From Listeria goaensis (lineage in GTDB: Bacteria > Bacillota > Bacilli > Lactobacillales > Listeriaceae), in contig NZ_FYBQ01000002.1 of NCBI RefSeq assembly GCF_900186125.1, positions 1-64,000 of the forward strand: DNA of 64,000 nucleotides, written 5' to 3'. Shown here piece by piece: positions 19,849-28,846 of this stretch. Under the pieces are notes generated by a model. That model worked only from the letters and a program-made list of their open reading frames with translations. It had not been told where the DNA came from and did not search any database. Numbering within the stretch: position 1 is the stretch's first letter; every line of letters starts with the position of its first letter. A program made the position numbers and the translations under genes.

Positions 19849-20201
19849 GGAAGTTCATTCCTTTCCTTATAAAGAGTTTCTCGTTCCTCATCCATTTGAC
19901 AAATCTCTTTCTTGAAAGCAAATGTAAACTCTTCGTGGGCGTTTCGTATTTGTTGCCGAAAACTATGCGCCATACAATCATTCCTTTGCTGCATTCGAAA
20001 ATCTTCTTTATGCTGATAGTTCGCATTTTCTTCATTCAATATTTGTAATCTTTGAAACCCGTTCTGCAAATCCACTTCTAAACGCTCTAGCGCATTTTCT
20101 ATTGTAGCTCGTTCCTCACTCAATTGGTCAATCTGATTCTCTTTTTCTACAATTAGTTGATTATAAGCAGTTCGTTTTCCCTCATTCGTTTTCTCTACCA
20201 A
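19839..20201 (-). CDS. Small coiled-coil protein of the LXG operon (DUF5082-like)
   Basis: A 120-residue, highly charged, almost wholly helical protein with heptad-like patterns. Small helical proteins of this kind stand directly upstream of LXG genes and act as partners or targeting factors for the toxin. It starts with TTG 20201, with AGGAG about ten bases before; the only nearby ATG is out of frame and stops at once. The stop of the upstream gene lies inside this ribosome binding site, and the end overlaps the LXG gene by ten bases, so the three genes are translationally coupled. The family assignment is by length, composition and context. Confidence 0.65.
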   Translation of the reverse strand: MVEKTNEGKRTAYNQLIVEKENQIDQLSEERATIENALERLEVDLQNGFQRLQILNEENANYQHKEDFRMQQRNDCMAHSFRQQIRNAHEEFTFAFKKEICQMDEERETLYKERNELPWD

Positions 20202-20214
20202 CTTTTTTCATCTC

Positions 20215-20466
20215 CTAAAATTTAATCTGGCTATCTTGAAGAGCCATCATTTCGGCTATTTTTGGAAATTTCTCACTCTCGGCCTGCACACAATCTACAA
20301 GCTCAGCTAAATTTGGTAACAACTGGTTATTCACTTTTTTTCCTGTTTGCATGCTTGAAATCGTACTTTTAGCTAAAGAAACCTGTTCTCCCTTATTAAC
20401 AGAAATTGCTTTGACATCAGCAACTGCTGTATTTGCTATAGTCGTATTAGATGCTATTTTCCCCAT
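20215..20466 (-). CDS. Small type VII secretion protein (TIGR04197-like)
   Basis: This 83-residue helical protein begins MGKIASNTTIANTA, the kind of start seen in the TIGR04197 family that accompanies LXG toxins. It probably partners the LXG domain during secretion. ATG 20466 is chosen because AAAGGAA lies nine bases before it; the longer frame from GTG 20520 would begin inside the promoter. It is the first gene of the four-gene operon. Confidence 0.7.
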   Translation of the reverse strand: MGKIASNTTIANTAVADVKAISVNKGEQVSLAKSTISSMQTGKKVNNQLLPNLAELVDCVQAESEKFPKIAEMMALQDSQIKF

Positions 20467-20510
20467 CCCTTGTGTTTCCTTTCTATATGTATTGTTTTCT
20501 TCCAATTTTA

Positions 20511-20539
20511 AATATAGCACACGCCCCGGACCATGTCTA
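20511..20539 (-). promoter_or_regulatory. SigA-type promoter of the LXG operon
   Basis: On the minus strand TAGACA (20539-20534), a 17-base spacer, and TATATT (20516-20511) with an extended TG one base upstream precede the first gene by about 45 bases. Confidence 0.75.
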
Positions 20540-20561
20540 CGCTCGTCTCATGACACAAAAT

Positions 20562-20603
20562 TAGGCTCCGTGTTTCCCTTAAAAAACAGAAAACAGGAGC
20601 CTA
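20562..20603 (-). terminator. Terminator of fabI
   Basis: TAGGCTCC pairs with GGAGCCTA across a 26-base loop, with partly paired TGTTT/AAACA beside it, and AATTTT follows on the minus strand. It lies just beyond the fabI stop. The long loop makes it weaker than the others here. Confidence 0.6.
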
Positions 20604-20614
20604 GAATGCATACT

Positions 20615-21403
20615 TTAGAATCCGATAATATGATAACCGCTATCGACGTGAATTAACTCGCCTGTAATGCCTCTTGAAAGTGGGCTAAACAAGAAGAGTG
20701 CCGTATCGCCAACTTCTTCAGGCTGTGTCGAGCGTTTAAGCGGTGCTTTTTCCTCCACAATTGCAAGAGATTTCGTGAAACTGCTTACTCCGCGTGCGGA
20801 TAATGTACGAATTGGGCCTGCGGAAATTGCATTGACGCGTACGCCGATTTTGCCAAGATCCATCGCCATATATTTGACAGTAGCATCAAGAGAAGCTTTT
20901 GCTACACCCATAATATTGTAGTTTTCGACAACGCGCTCGCCGCCAAGATACGTAAGTGTCAGTAAGCTCGCATCTTCTGTTAGCATATCTAAATGTTTTA
21001 ACGTGCGCGCAACAGCTGTAAAGGAGTAGGAGCTAATTTCGTGCGCTTGTAAGAAACTTTCGCGGTCTACTTCTAAATAATCGCCAGCTAGGAAATCTTT
21101 GTTGGCAAACGCGATACAATGCGCTAGACCACTAATTTTTCCAACGTGCGCTTTAATCGTTTCAAAAGCGGATTTAATGCCTTCTTCGCTTGTTACATCA
21201 CATTGAACGACAGGTGCCGCATGATTTTTTTCCGAAAGTGTACTAGAAAGTTCATCGATGCTTTTCTTCGCGCGCTCATCCGCATATGTAAAGACAAGAC
21301 TTGCCCCCGCATCATTTAAAGATTTCGCAATCGACCAAGCGATACTGCGTTTATTCGCTACCCCCATCACAACATACGTTTTTCCCTCTAAAGTTAAATT
21401 CAT
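20615..21403 (-). CDS. fabI: Enoyl-[acyl-carrier-protein] reductase (NADH/NADPH)
   Basis: The 262-residue short-chain dehydrogenase reduces enoyl-ACP in the last step of each fatty acid elongation cycle. It shows the N-terminal nucleotide motif GVANKRSIAWSIA (residues ~14-26), the atypical active site Tyr-(x)6-Lys (YNIMGVAK) and SAGPIRTLSARG. The start at ATG 21403 is set by GAGGAGGAATT just upstream; the longer frame adds eight unsupported residues. It is monocistronic by spacing. The LXG module separates it from the dlt operon. Confidence 0.95.
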   Translation of the reverse strand: MNLTLEGKTYVVMGVANKRSIAWSIAKSLNDAGASLVFTYADERAKKSIDELSSTLSEKNHAAPVVQCDVTSEEGIKSAFETIKAHVGKISGLAHCIAFANKDFLAGDYLEVDRESFLQAHEISSYSFTAVARTLKHLDMLTEDASLLTLTYLGGERVVENYNIMGVAKASLDATVKYMAMDLGKIGVRVNAISAGPIRTLSARGVSSFTKSLAIVEEKAPLKRSTQPEEVGDTALFLFSPLSRGITGELIHVDSGYHIIGF

Positions 21404-21474
21404 TACTAATTCCTCCTCAATTTGCATTGCCTTTTCTATTTTACATCATTTTAAAGCTCATTTTCCACATTTTT

Positions 21475-22356
21475 CTAAAGAAGCGCTTGTAAATCTTCTG
21501 GCAAAGGGATTTCAAACTCCATATACTCTTCGGTAAAAGGATGCACCAAGTGTAGATGATACGAGTGTAGAGCGTTTCGTGCTAACAATTCATTTGGCCC
21601 ACCATACATCGTGTCACCGATTAAAGGATGGCCGATATAAGAAAAGTGCACCCGAATTTGATGCGTCCTTCCTGTTTCAAGCTCAATTTGCAAATGATCA
21701 AACGACGTGTAACTGCCAATTCGCTTGTAGTTTGTCTTCGCATATTTCCCGTCAGGCGCGACCATGCGTTCCATGATGCTAATATCGCTATTACGCCCAA
21801 TTGGTGCTTCAATAAAACCCTCGTCCTCCGCCAAGTTGCCCGAAACAAGCGCCTGATAGCGCCGTTTTAACAGCCCCTTTTGAAGCGTCCAGCTTAGACG
21901 AGCGTGTGCGAACCGATTTTTCGCAATCAACATCAGACCAGATGTTTCACGGTCTAAACGCGTCACAATGTGAATCGCCGAATCGAGACCAATTGTTTCA
22001 TAGTAACCCTTTAAATGATTCGCAACAGACCCACTCGGATGATACTGCGCCGGAATGCTCGCCATGCCCGCTTCCTTGTTCAAAACTAAAATAAAATCGT
22101 CCTCATACACAACATTTAGCGGTTTAAACTCCGCAATTAAACGCGTGTTTTCCTTTTCAGGTGGAAAATGGATACGAATCTTATCCCCCGCCTGAACTTT
22201 ATACAGCACATTTTGTTCCTCGCCGTTTACTTCAATTTTGCCCTCTTCATTATATTTCACCGAAGCAAGTAACTGTTTTGAAATATGATGATGTCGTAAA
22301 AACGTTCGAAGTAAAATGCCCGTTTCTTGTTCACTAACTCGCCACTCTAAAAACAA
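21475..22356 (-). CDS. RluA-family RNA pseudouridine synthase
   Basis: The 293-residue protein has an S4-like N-terminal segment (SKQLLASVKYNEEGKIEVNGE) and the RluA catalytic motif with the nucleophilic aspartate in VTRLDRETSGLML (residues ~130-142), then TGRTHQIRVHFSYIGHPL. It isomerises uridine in rRNA or tRNA; which site is not clear from sequence (RluD- or YjbO-like). The start is TTG 22356 with AGGAGG about ten bases upstream. It is the last gene of a nadK-containing operon, with 14 bases between the two genes. Confidence 0.9.
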   Translation of the reverse strand: MFLEWRVSEQETGILLRTFLRHHHISKQLLASVKYNEEGKIEVNGEEQNVLYKVQAGDKIRIHFPPEKENTRLIAEFKPLNVVYEDDFILVLNKEAGMASIPAQYHPSGSVANHLKGYYETIGLDSAIHIVTRLDRETSGLMLIAKNRFAHARLSWTLQKGLLKRRYQALVSGNLAEDEGFIEAPIGRNSDISIMERMVAPDGKYAKTNYKRIGSYTSFDHLQIELETGRTHQIRVHFSYIGHPLIGDTMYGGPNELLARNALHSYHLHLVHPFTEEYMEFEIPLPEDLQALL

Positions 22357-22370
22357 AACCTTTTTTCCTC

Positions 22371-23165
22371 CTAGTCTTCAATAAAGGAATCATGCACTCG
22401 TTTCCAAAAAGGGAACGACCGAAAACGAGCAAATTGCATCTCCACACTTGCTACTTCATATACAATTTCGCGCACATCGCGATGCAAAATACTTAAATGA
22501 TCCACTGAAATTTGAAAGTCTTTGTCATTTACTGGTTTTAATTTCACTTGATGATGTTCTGGAAAAACAAGCGGACTTCCAATCGTCCGGTAAATGCGGT
22601 TATTGATGGAAGCCATTTCCGTAAGCTGCATGGCTTTGACAGATGGATGCATAAGGGCGCCGCCAAGCGATTTGTTGTAGGCTGTTGTGCCACTAGGCGT
22701 GGACATGCATAGCCCGTCACCGCGGAAGCGCTCGAAATGACTTTCATTAATCATAACATCAACGACAAAGGGACCTCCGGAACTTTTTATCGTGGATTCA
22801 TTTAAAGCTAAATAAACGGCTTCTTTTTTCCCTAATTCGTAGTGGACGGTCGTTTTTAAGAGCGGATAGCACACTTTATCATATTTGCCTTCTGCAATGC
22901 GTTCCACTAACTTTTCCGCTTCGTTCGGGCGCCAATCTGCGTAAAAGCCCAAATGCCCCGTGTGAATCCCAACAAACGCCGTTCGGTCTAAGCGATGTTC
23001 ATATTCATGAAAAGCAGCGAGCAGCGTCCCGTCACCACCGATGGAAATGACAATTTCTGGATTTAGCGCATCATACTCCATTTCGTATTCATCAAAAGCA
23101 GCAATCATCGTTAGCCTAAGTAAATTGGACTTTTCGTCCCCTTTCGATGTAATCACATATTTCAC
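22371..23165 (-). CDS. nadK: NAD kinase
   Basis: This 264-residue cytosolic enzyme phosphorylates NAD to NADP. The catalytic GGDGTLLAAFHEY motif is at residues ~43-55 and NESTIK at ~122. Both length and motifs match the Listeria NadK1 used in structural work. It starts with GTG 23165 behind AGGAG. It lies between relQ and the pseudouridine synthase gene, an arrangement shared with Bacillus (yjbM-ppnK-yjbO). Confidence 0.95.
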   Translation of the reverse strand: MKYVITSKGDEKSNLLRLTMIAAFDEYEMEYDALNPEIVISIGGDGTLLAAFHEYEHRLDRTAFVGIHTGHLGFYADWRPNEAEKLVERIAEGKYDKVCYPLLKTTVHYELGKKEAVYLALNESTIKSSGGPFVVDVMINESHFERFRGDGLCMSTPSGTTAYNKSLGGALMHPSVKAMQLTEMASINNRIYRTIGSPLVFPEHHQVKLKPVNDKDFQISVDHLSILHRDVREIVYEVASVEMQFARFRSFPFWKRVHDSFIED

Positions 23166-23189
23166 TGTGCATTCTCCTTTTATCGTTCA

Positions 23190-23852
23190 CTATTTTTTAG
23201 GCAATTCATGATGACTTTGCGTCTTACTTTTCGGCACATCTTTGTTTTTCGAAAAATAAACTTGCGCTTCTTGAATTTCTTCGCGAATTTGGCTCATCTC
23301 TTCATCAAGTTGAAAAGCCGCTTCCGCCGCACGTTTCAAACGCGTGTTAATCGCTTCTGGAAACTCCCCTTGATATTTATAGTTTACAGAATGTTCAATT
23401 GTTGCCCAAAAATTCATCGCCAGCGTCCGAATTTGAATTTCGACAAGAATTTTTTCCTCGCCACTAATTGTTTCCACCGGATATTCAATCACCACATGGT
23501 ACGAACGATAACCGCTCGGCTTTTTATTCGCAATATAGTCACGTTCCTCCACAATCCGAAAATCTTTCCTTTGTCTAAGCAAATGAACGACCGTTTCAAT
23601 ATCATCAACAAATTGGCACATCATACGTAGACCCGCAATATCCTGCATTTCTTCCGCCAAACGATCTAGCGCTATATTTTTTTGATTCGCTTTATCTAAA
23701 ATACTCGCAATCGGCTTTACCCGTCCTGTGACAAACTCAATCGGTGAATGGTTATTTTCAAGCTGAAACTGCGCACGCATTCCCTTCAGTTTCACTTTTA
23801 ATTCATCGACAGCCTGCTTATACGGTGCCAAAAAATCTTCCCAATGGTTCAA
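23190..23852 (-). CDS. relQ: Small alarmone synthetase RelQ
   Basis: The 220-residue (p)ppGpp synthetase lacks the hydrolase and regulatory domains of Rel. Family motifs are HSPIEFVTGRVKP (substrate/ATP region), DIAGLRMMCQF, SGYRSYHVVIEYP (GTP/GDP pocket) and VEIQIRTLAMNFWATIEH. I choose TTG 23852 (MNHWEDFLAPY), four bases after GAGGTGAG, because it matches the usual YjbM N-terminus. The ATG at 23885 has a GAGGGT site only one base upstream, too close to work well. It heads the operon with nadK and the pseudouridine synthase gene. Confidence 0.92.
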   Translation of the reverse strand: MNHWEDFLAPYKQAVDELKVKLKGMRAQFQLENNHSPIEFVTGRVKPIASILDKANQKNIALDRLAEEMQDIAGLRMMCQFVDDIETVVHLLRQRKDFRIVEERDYIANKKPSGYRSYHVVIEYPVETISGEEKILVEIQIRTLAMNFWATIEHSVNYKYQGEFPEAINTRLKRAAEAAFQLDEEMSQIREEIQEAQVYFSKNKDVPKSKTQSHHELPKK

Positions 23853-23956
23853 AAAACTCACCTCATAGACTGAACTTTTATTCATACCCTCTTATTTTAC
23901 CATATTTTCCTCATTATGTTACTATAGAAGAAAAGCACGAAAAGAGGAAAATGCCC

Positions 23957-24541
23957 ATGGAAGAACTGGAAATCGAGTTCCGTAATCTTTTGTCTGAAAA
24001 CGAGTATGAAACCCTTTGCGATTTATTTCGCTTAAAAGAAACCGATTTTTTCGAGCAAACAAATTATTATCTCGATACACAAGACTTTGCTCTAAAACAG
24101 CGCCTTAGTGCCCTTCGCATTCGCCAAAAAGGAACGCACTTTGAAATGACACTCAAAACCCCACAAGGCGATGGCCTACTTGAAACCTCACAACTTTTAG
24201 GTAGTGACCAAGCAAAAGCCATTTTTGACGGCGCCAATATTCCAACCGGATCAGTCCGTGATAAATTAGCCACACTAAACGTGTCCCATGAGGACTTACA
24301 CTATTTTGGTTCCCTAAAAACAAGACGCGCAGAAGTCGCCTACAAAAAAGGCCTTTTAGTATTCGATAAAAATTTTTACGGCGACAAAATTGATTTTGAT
24401 TTAGAATATGAAGTTTCCGATTTTGAAAAAGGACAAGAAATTTTCAATCATTTCTTAGAGAAAAACCGTATTTCTCCCCATCCCGCTTTAAATAAAATCG
24501 AACGCTTTTATAACTATACATATAAAAGTGATATAAATTAA
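23957..24541 (+). CDS. CYTH domain protein (YjbK-like)
   Basis: The 194-residue protein starts MEELEIEFRNLL, the ExExK-like signature that opens CYTH (adenylate cyclase/thiamine triphosphatase) tunnel folds. Basic and acidic residues typical of triphosphate binding recur (LRIRQKG, MTLKTP, KTRRAEV, DFDLEYEV). Members cleave inorganic or organic triphosphates. ATG 23957 has GAGG nine bases upstream; ATG 23951 (two residues longer) is too close to that site. It is divergent from relQ, as in Bacillus, so a link to alarmone metabolism is plausible but unproven. Confidence 0.85.
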   Translation: MEELEIEFRNLLSENEYETLCDLFRLKETDFFEQTNYYLDTQDFALKQRLSALRIRQKGTHFEMTLKTPQGDGLLETSQLLGSDQAKAIFDGANIPTGSVRDKLATLNVSHEDLHYFGSLKTRRAEVAYKKGLLVFDKNFYGDKIDFDLEYEVSDFEKGQEIFNHFLEKNRISPHPALNKIERFYNYTYKSDIN

Positions 24542-24613
24542 TAAAATCAAGCGGTAAATATGGCGATTTTATTAAACTTATGCAAATTCTTCTGTTTTCT
24601 CAGGTACAATTAT

Positions 24614-24642
24614 TTGTTAATTTATTAGGTGACTGCTAAAAT
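24614..24642 (+). promoter_or_regulatory. SigA-type promoter of yjbH
   Basis: TTGTTA, a 17-base spacer and TAAAAT stand about 108 bases before the yjbH start codon. The rest of 24542-24749 shows no gene, so yjbH has a leader of about 100 bases. Confidence 0.6.
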
Positions 24643-24749
24643 GAGTATAGATAAAAAGTGTATCAGCAAATGCTAAAGAACATTTTCACACTGGTACAAA
24701 GACTATGACAACGAATTTATGTCAGAAATTAAAAATCAGGTGATTAAAA

Positions 24750-25559
24750 ATGATTAATCAAAATTTATATTATACGTCCATCGCAAATAGTAAGCCGATT
24801 GAGATTTATTTATTTTTCGATCCAGCCTGTAAAGACTGTTTCGATATGGAAGCAAACATTCGGCGCCTGCAAATGGAATATGGTAACTATTTTAAATTAA
24901 GATATATTCTTCATAATAATCTTCAAACTTTCATGCGTAAGCAAAAGCGTTCCAAAGAAAATCTTCCTTTGAAAGAACAACAAATGCTTGCTCATCGCTC
25001 CTATGTTTCTTGTCTTGCCGTTAAAGCAGCTGAACTTCAAGGAAAAAACCTTGGAATCTCGTTTTTACGCAAACTTCAAGAAGCTTATTTTGTGAACGAA
25101 GAAGATATTTCAAATGAAAGCCTCCTTTTTGAAAAAGCACGTTCGACTGGACTTGATTTAACCGAGTTCCGTAAAGACTTTAGTTCGAACATCGCTAAAC
25201 GCTCCTATATCGGAGATCAAAAAGTGGCGCGTGAAATGGAGATTACCGAAAATCCAACGGTTGTTTTCTTTAATCGCAACATTGAAGATGCCGGTCTGAA
25301 AATTACAGGCCTACATCGTTATGATATTTATGTCCATATTTTATCCGAGCTTTTAAACCATTTCCCTGAACCAGAAGAAAAGCCATCGATGGAAGAATAC
25401 ATTGAGCTCGTTAAAGTAACAAGTTCCCACTCAATGGCGCAATTCTACAACGTATCACAATGCCAAATTGAACGCCAAATGAAAAAGTGGCGCCTCCAAC
25501 AAAAAGTAACACCCGTCGAATTAAAAGACGGTGAAATTGTTTGGCAGTATATCGGTTAA
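24750..25559 (+). CDS. yjbH: YjbH/SpxH, ClpXP adaptor protein for Spx
   Basis: The 269-residue protein belongs to the DsbA-like thioredoxin-fold adaptors. It has the N-terminal CxxC-type motif [12 protein letters not shown] (residues ~24-35) and a long helical insertion, and it ends in a helical region carrying [17 protein letters not shown]. In Bacillus and Listeria this protein delivers the regulator Spx to ClpXP and so controls the disulfide stress response. It follows AGGTG closely and has its own promoter and terminator. Confidence 0.93.
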   Translation: MINQNLYYTSIANSKPIEIYLFFDPACKDCFDMEANIRRLQMEYGNYFKLRYILHNNLQTFMRKQKRSKENLPLKEQQMLAHRSYVSCLAVKAAELQGKNLGISFLRKLQEAYFVNEEDISNESLLFEKARSTGLDLTEFRKDFSSNIAKRSYIGDQKVAREMEITENPTVVFFNRNIEDAGLKITGLHRYDIYVHILSELLNHFPEPEEKPSMEEYIELVKVTSSHSMAQFYNVSQCQIERQMKKWRLQQKVTPVELKDGEIVWQYIG

Positions 25560-25571
25560 AAATGTTAAATC

Positions 25572-25605
25572 AGAGCGGTAACGAGTCGTGTACCGCTCTT
25601 TTTTT
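25572..25605 (+). terminator. Terminator of yjbH
   Basis: AGAGCGGTA (25572-25580) pairs with TACCGCTCT (25591-25599) and is followed by a run of T. Confidence 0.9.
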
Positions 25606-25610
25606 GTGCA

Positions 25611-25640
25611 TAAAAAACCGATTCCAAAAATTGGAATCGG
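25611..25640 (-). terminator. Terminator of the M60 peptidase gene
   Basis: CCGATTCCAA and TTGGAATCGG (25618-25627 and 25631-25640, loop AAA) are followed on the minus strand by six T. Confidence 0.9.
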
Positions 25641-25649
25641 CTCGCAAAA

Positions 25650-28600
25650 TCATTTAACTAATTCTAAACCTGTTTTTTTAACAATATAAACAGTAGTAAG
25701 GTTCGTTTTCTCTAATAAACTACCGCTTTGCATGTTTTGAATGGTTAGTCTACTAGCGGCCTCACGATGACTTACTTTAATGCGGTCGCCTTCTGCCAAA
25801 TTGATGCGCGTTGTTTTCGTAGGATAATCTGTTGTCCCATAATAATCTTGGCGGTATTTCCTTGTTCCATTTTTATCCGCAATATCAATCGCGGCATATG
25901 AAGCTGTGAAGTAATCATGTGGACGATTCCCCGTTACCAAAATAGTTGCTTGCATGTCGGTTAGCGAAACGTTCATCGTCGCAACAACATGATTACTTAA
26001 TCCCTTCAACACATATTGAAAGTCGTAGCCGGCAGCTTTAGGCACTGGAATTTCTGATGTACTCACTTCTTCTAAGCCAGTGTTAGTCACACGATACGTA
26101 ATTAAATCCCCTTTTTTCAAGAAAGTTTGGTGCGTCTTCTCTTGAATTGTTAAGCGTGAACCCGATTCCTTATGCGTGACTTTAATGTAATCCCCTTCAG
26201 CTAAGTGAATCTGAGTTGTGCTTGCTGGATAATTCGTTGTGCCTACAAAATCTTTCGTATATTTTTCCAGACCATTTCTATCTAAAATCGTAATGGAGGC
26301 ATATGAGCTCGCAAAGTAAGAATGTGGCATGTTGGCATTAATCGCAACAGTTGCTTGCATATCTTTTGGCGACACATTCATTGTCGCGATAAGATGGTTC
26401 CCCCACCCTTTAAATGTATACACATAATCATTCACGAAATTCTTTTCTTCTTTCCCGGGAAAAAGATTTTTATATTTCTGCAAATACTCCGTTTTAGCCG
26501 GTTCAGTAAGCGACTGAATGGCCACAAGTAGATGTTTCTTGCCCTCAACCAGTGAGAGCGGCGCAACTTTCATTGTTTCGTCTTTCAGGAGCGCATCACC
26601 TATTGCTACCACTTTTTTTTGAAAATCTTGTTCCGCGTTATTTTGTAATTGTTGATTTTTTAATCCCCATTTCGTCATCACCCACACATTATCACTCCTT
26701 GACGAATCAACAATACTTTCTTTTGAAACGAGTCTTCCTGCTGTTTCCGCGTGATAAACCTCTACACGATCCCCTTCTCTAAAAGCAAATTCATCTATCC
26801 CAGTCGAAGCATTAGTACCGTTTATTATTTTGTGATAGCGAACTGCACCCGATGCATTTTTAACGGTAATTTCTGCGTATTTCCGATTTCCGAAATAGCT
26901 ATGCGGCGTACTTGAAACAACTGAAAGCTTGGCAATTCCTTGGTTTACATCAGTTTGAAAACTGGCAAAAGGTTGATTGCTAAGTCCTAAAAATTGAATC
27001 GTTTGGTTGCCAATAAAACTTTTATTAATTTTAGTCAAAGAAATATTTGCATTGTTTTTCGCTTCTTTTACATATACGTATGATGTCTTAACGTCATACT
27101 TGTCCGCCTGACTACCAACCACTTCTAGACTGTATACGCCGTTTGGAACACTCGTAAAAGTCATTGACCCGTTGCTAATTACTTTTTCTTGAACCGTCCT
27201 AGTTCCATCTTTCAAACGAATTTTGCTTCCAACTAAATCTGAAATATTATCAGCTTTTAATGTTAGCGTTAAATCGCCTTTTAAATCAAGCGATGCAATT
27301 TCTTCATTTTTGACCATCTCAAAATTCGATGTAATGAGTAGCTTAGCATCAAGTAAATTCCGTGCACTGGCAAGCTTATCTTTAGGTACAATATGAGCAA
27401 GCGAAGCCACGGCTGGATAACCTTTCGCACGGTTCACAAACTCTTGATTTCCACTTAATGTCAGTCCCCATTTCTCTAAAACTGGCGAGAAATCTAGCTG
27501 GCTATATTGGCTATAATATTCATTAAATAAATCTGGCAATGCGTAGGCTTCTGGATTAAAGTCAGGTTCGTTTGCAGCTTTGCGGTAACCTTGATACATG
27601 GCAGGTAACGCATCATTGCCCGCTTTTTGTCTAAGCATCGTAAGTAAAATTAACTTTTCCCTAAGCCCAACAGATTCATATGTCCCATTTTTTTCAATTA
27701 AACTTTCATACAAACCTTCCTCAACTGCTTTCTTATTTCCGTAGTCGAAAAGCCAACCATTTTTATCCGCCGCTTTTCCGTAGTGCTCATACTGATATTG
27801 AACGCCATATAAATTATTGAATACTTCCCCAGTATACATTCCCTTGCTATCAAATCCAGCTTGGTAGCCGTGTCCAATTTCATGAAGCTGTCCCCAGTCA
27901 GCTTCCTTTAGCCATGACTCAATCGAAGGACTGGTCATCGCGGTCCAGTTCCAACTATAATAAGCTCCACCAGGACCGTTTGCATCGGCTTTCAAGAAAT
28001 AACGGTTGGCAGAATTCTTGTTGTAAGCTGTCAATCCGTCAAAACCAGCAATTTGATTATACATCTTAAATAGTTTTTCATAATGCCCAATTAATGCGTC
28101 CAAAGAGTTGAAATCTCTCATATTTCTAAGTTTTTCTTTGTCCCCTTTCGGAACGAACAATTGAAAATCTTTTCCTTGAACTAGCGCATATTCACTATTA
28201 AATTGATCCCACATTCTGAAGAAATCTCGTTCGCTGTTTTGACTCTTGTAGGTAGGTAACGGTTTTTGTGCTTCATTTGAAACGACCTCATACTGAATGG
28301 TAGCACTTGTATCTCCAAACGGTGTATCAATGAAAGGCACTAAACTTTTTGAGCTACTAATGGTCACCCAATTTGTTCCAACATTCACCGATTTTTCAAA
28401 TTGTGAATCGTTGCCTAGTAATGATAACTTAAGTGTACGCCCAAAATTTGGATTTGTTTGACGAACTTTTAAAACTTTCCCAGCTTGTAAAATAAAACCT
28501 AAATCTTGCCTATCGTGATTCACTCCCTTGCTCATACCTGAATTTCTAATCCAAGTGGGGTCTTCGATACTAAAAATATGCTTAGTATTAACGCCATTTG

Positions 28601-28670
28601 CATAAGAAACTTGTACAGATACGACCATCGCTAGGCAAAATAACAACATTCCAAACAAAATCTTTTTCAT
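25650..28670 (-). CDS. Secreted M60-family (enhancin-like) metallopeptidase
   Basis: The 1,006-residue protein has a signal peptide (residues 1-24, cleavage near SYA-NG). A peptidase M60 domain spans roughly 50-450, with the zinc motif HEIGH at 263-267 and the GHGYQ continuation typical of the family. After an Ig-like linker come three related ~120-residue modules that end the protein (about 550-670, 750-880 and 885-1006), each with the order LSNH-ATMNVS, PH(S/D)YF, GTT(N/D)YP, LAEGD-IKV-H-E. They resemble the mucin/carbohydrate-binding domain found beside M60. Such enzymes cleave mucin-type glycoproteins. No sortase or lipid anchor is seen, so it is probably released. AGGAGG precedes ATG 28670. 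In L. monocytogenes I remember lemA-htpX in this interval, so the gene is probably accessory. Confidence 0.88.
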   Translation of the reverse strand: MKKILFGMLLFCLAMVVSVQVSYANGVNTKHIFSIEDPTWIRNSGMSKGVNHDRQDLGFILQAGKVLKVRQTNPNFGRTLKLSLLGNDSQFEKSVNVGTNWVTISSSKSLVPFIDTPFGDTSATIQYEVVSNEAQKPLPTYKSQNSERDFFRMWDQFNSEYALVQGKDFQLFVPKGDKEKLRNMRDFNSLDALIGHYEKLFKMYNQIAGFDGLTAYNKNSANRYFLKADANGPGGAYYSWNWTAMTSPSIESWLKEADWGQLHEIGHGYQAGFDSKGMYTGEVFNNLYGVQYQYEHYGKAADKNGWLFDYGNKKAVEEGLYESLIEKNGTYESVGLREKLILLTMLRQKAGNDALPAMYQGYRKAANEPDFNPEAYALPDLFNEYYSQYSQLDFSPVLEKWGLTLSGNQEFVNRAKGYPAVASLAHIVPKDKLASARNLLDAKLLITSNFEMVKNEEIASLDLKGDLTLTLKADNISDLVGSKIRLKDGTRTVQEKVISNGSMTFTSVPNGVYSLEVVGSQADKYDVKTSYVYVKEAKNNANISLTKINKSFIGNQTIQFLGLSNQPFASFQTDVNQGIAKLSVVSSTPHSYFGNRKYAEITVKNASGAVRYHKIINGTNASTGIDEFAFREGDRVEVYHAETAGRLVSKESIVDSSRSDNVWVMTKWGLKNQQLQNNAEQDFQKKVVAIGDALLKDETMKVAPLSLVEGKKHLLVAIQSLTEPAKTEYLQKYKNLFPGKEEKNFVNDYVYTFKGWGNHLIATMNVSPKDMQATVAINANMPHSYFASSYASITILDRNGLEKYTKDFVGTTNYPASTTQIHLAEGDYIKVTHKESGSRLTIQEKTHQTFLKKGDLITYRVTNTGLEEVSTSEIPVPKAAGYDFQYVLKGLSNHVVATMNVSLTDMQATILVTGNRPHDYFTASYAAIDIADKNGTRKYRQDYYGTTDYPTKTTRINLAEGDRIKVSHREAASRLTIQNMQSGSLLEKTNLTTVYIVKKTGLELVK

Positions 28671-28846
28671 TTCGTTCCTCCTATAAAACCATGAATCGCT
28701 GCAGCATTTTTAGTATAGCACAAAAATTCTGAAAAATAGTGTCCATTCTATGGAGATTTAGGCTCAAAACAGACCGATTTTATTTCAAAATAAAAATTAC
28801 AAAAGATTGCTAAATCTATCGTTTAGGCTTTTTTATACAAAAAAAG

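Noticed and set aside
17379-20539. A prophage or integrative element in the LXG region
   Set aside because: No integrase, attachment-site repeat or phage structural gene is present; the insert is just a four-gene operon with normal Listeria-like composition.
24539-24574. Terminator after the CYTH gene
   Set aside because: The stem is almost purely A-T with a 16-base loop and no clear T run; it would be unstable.
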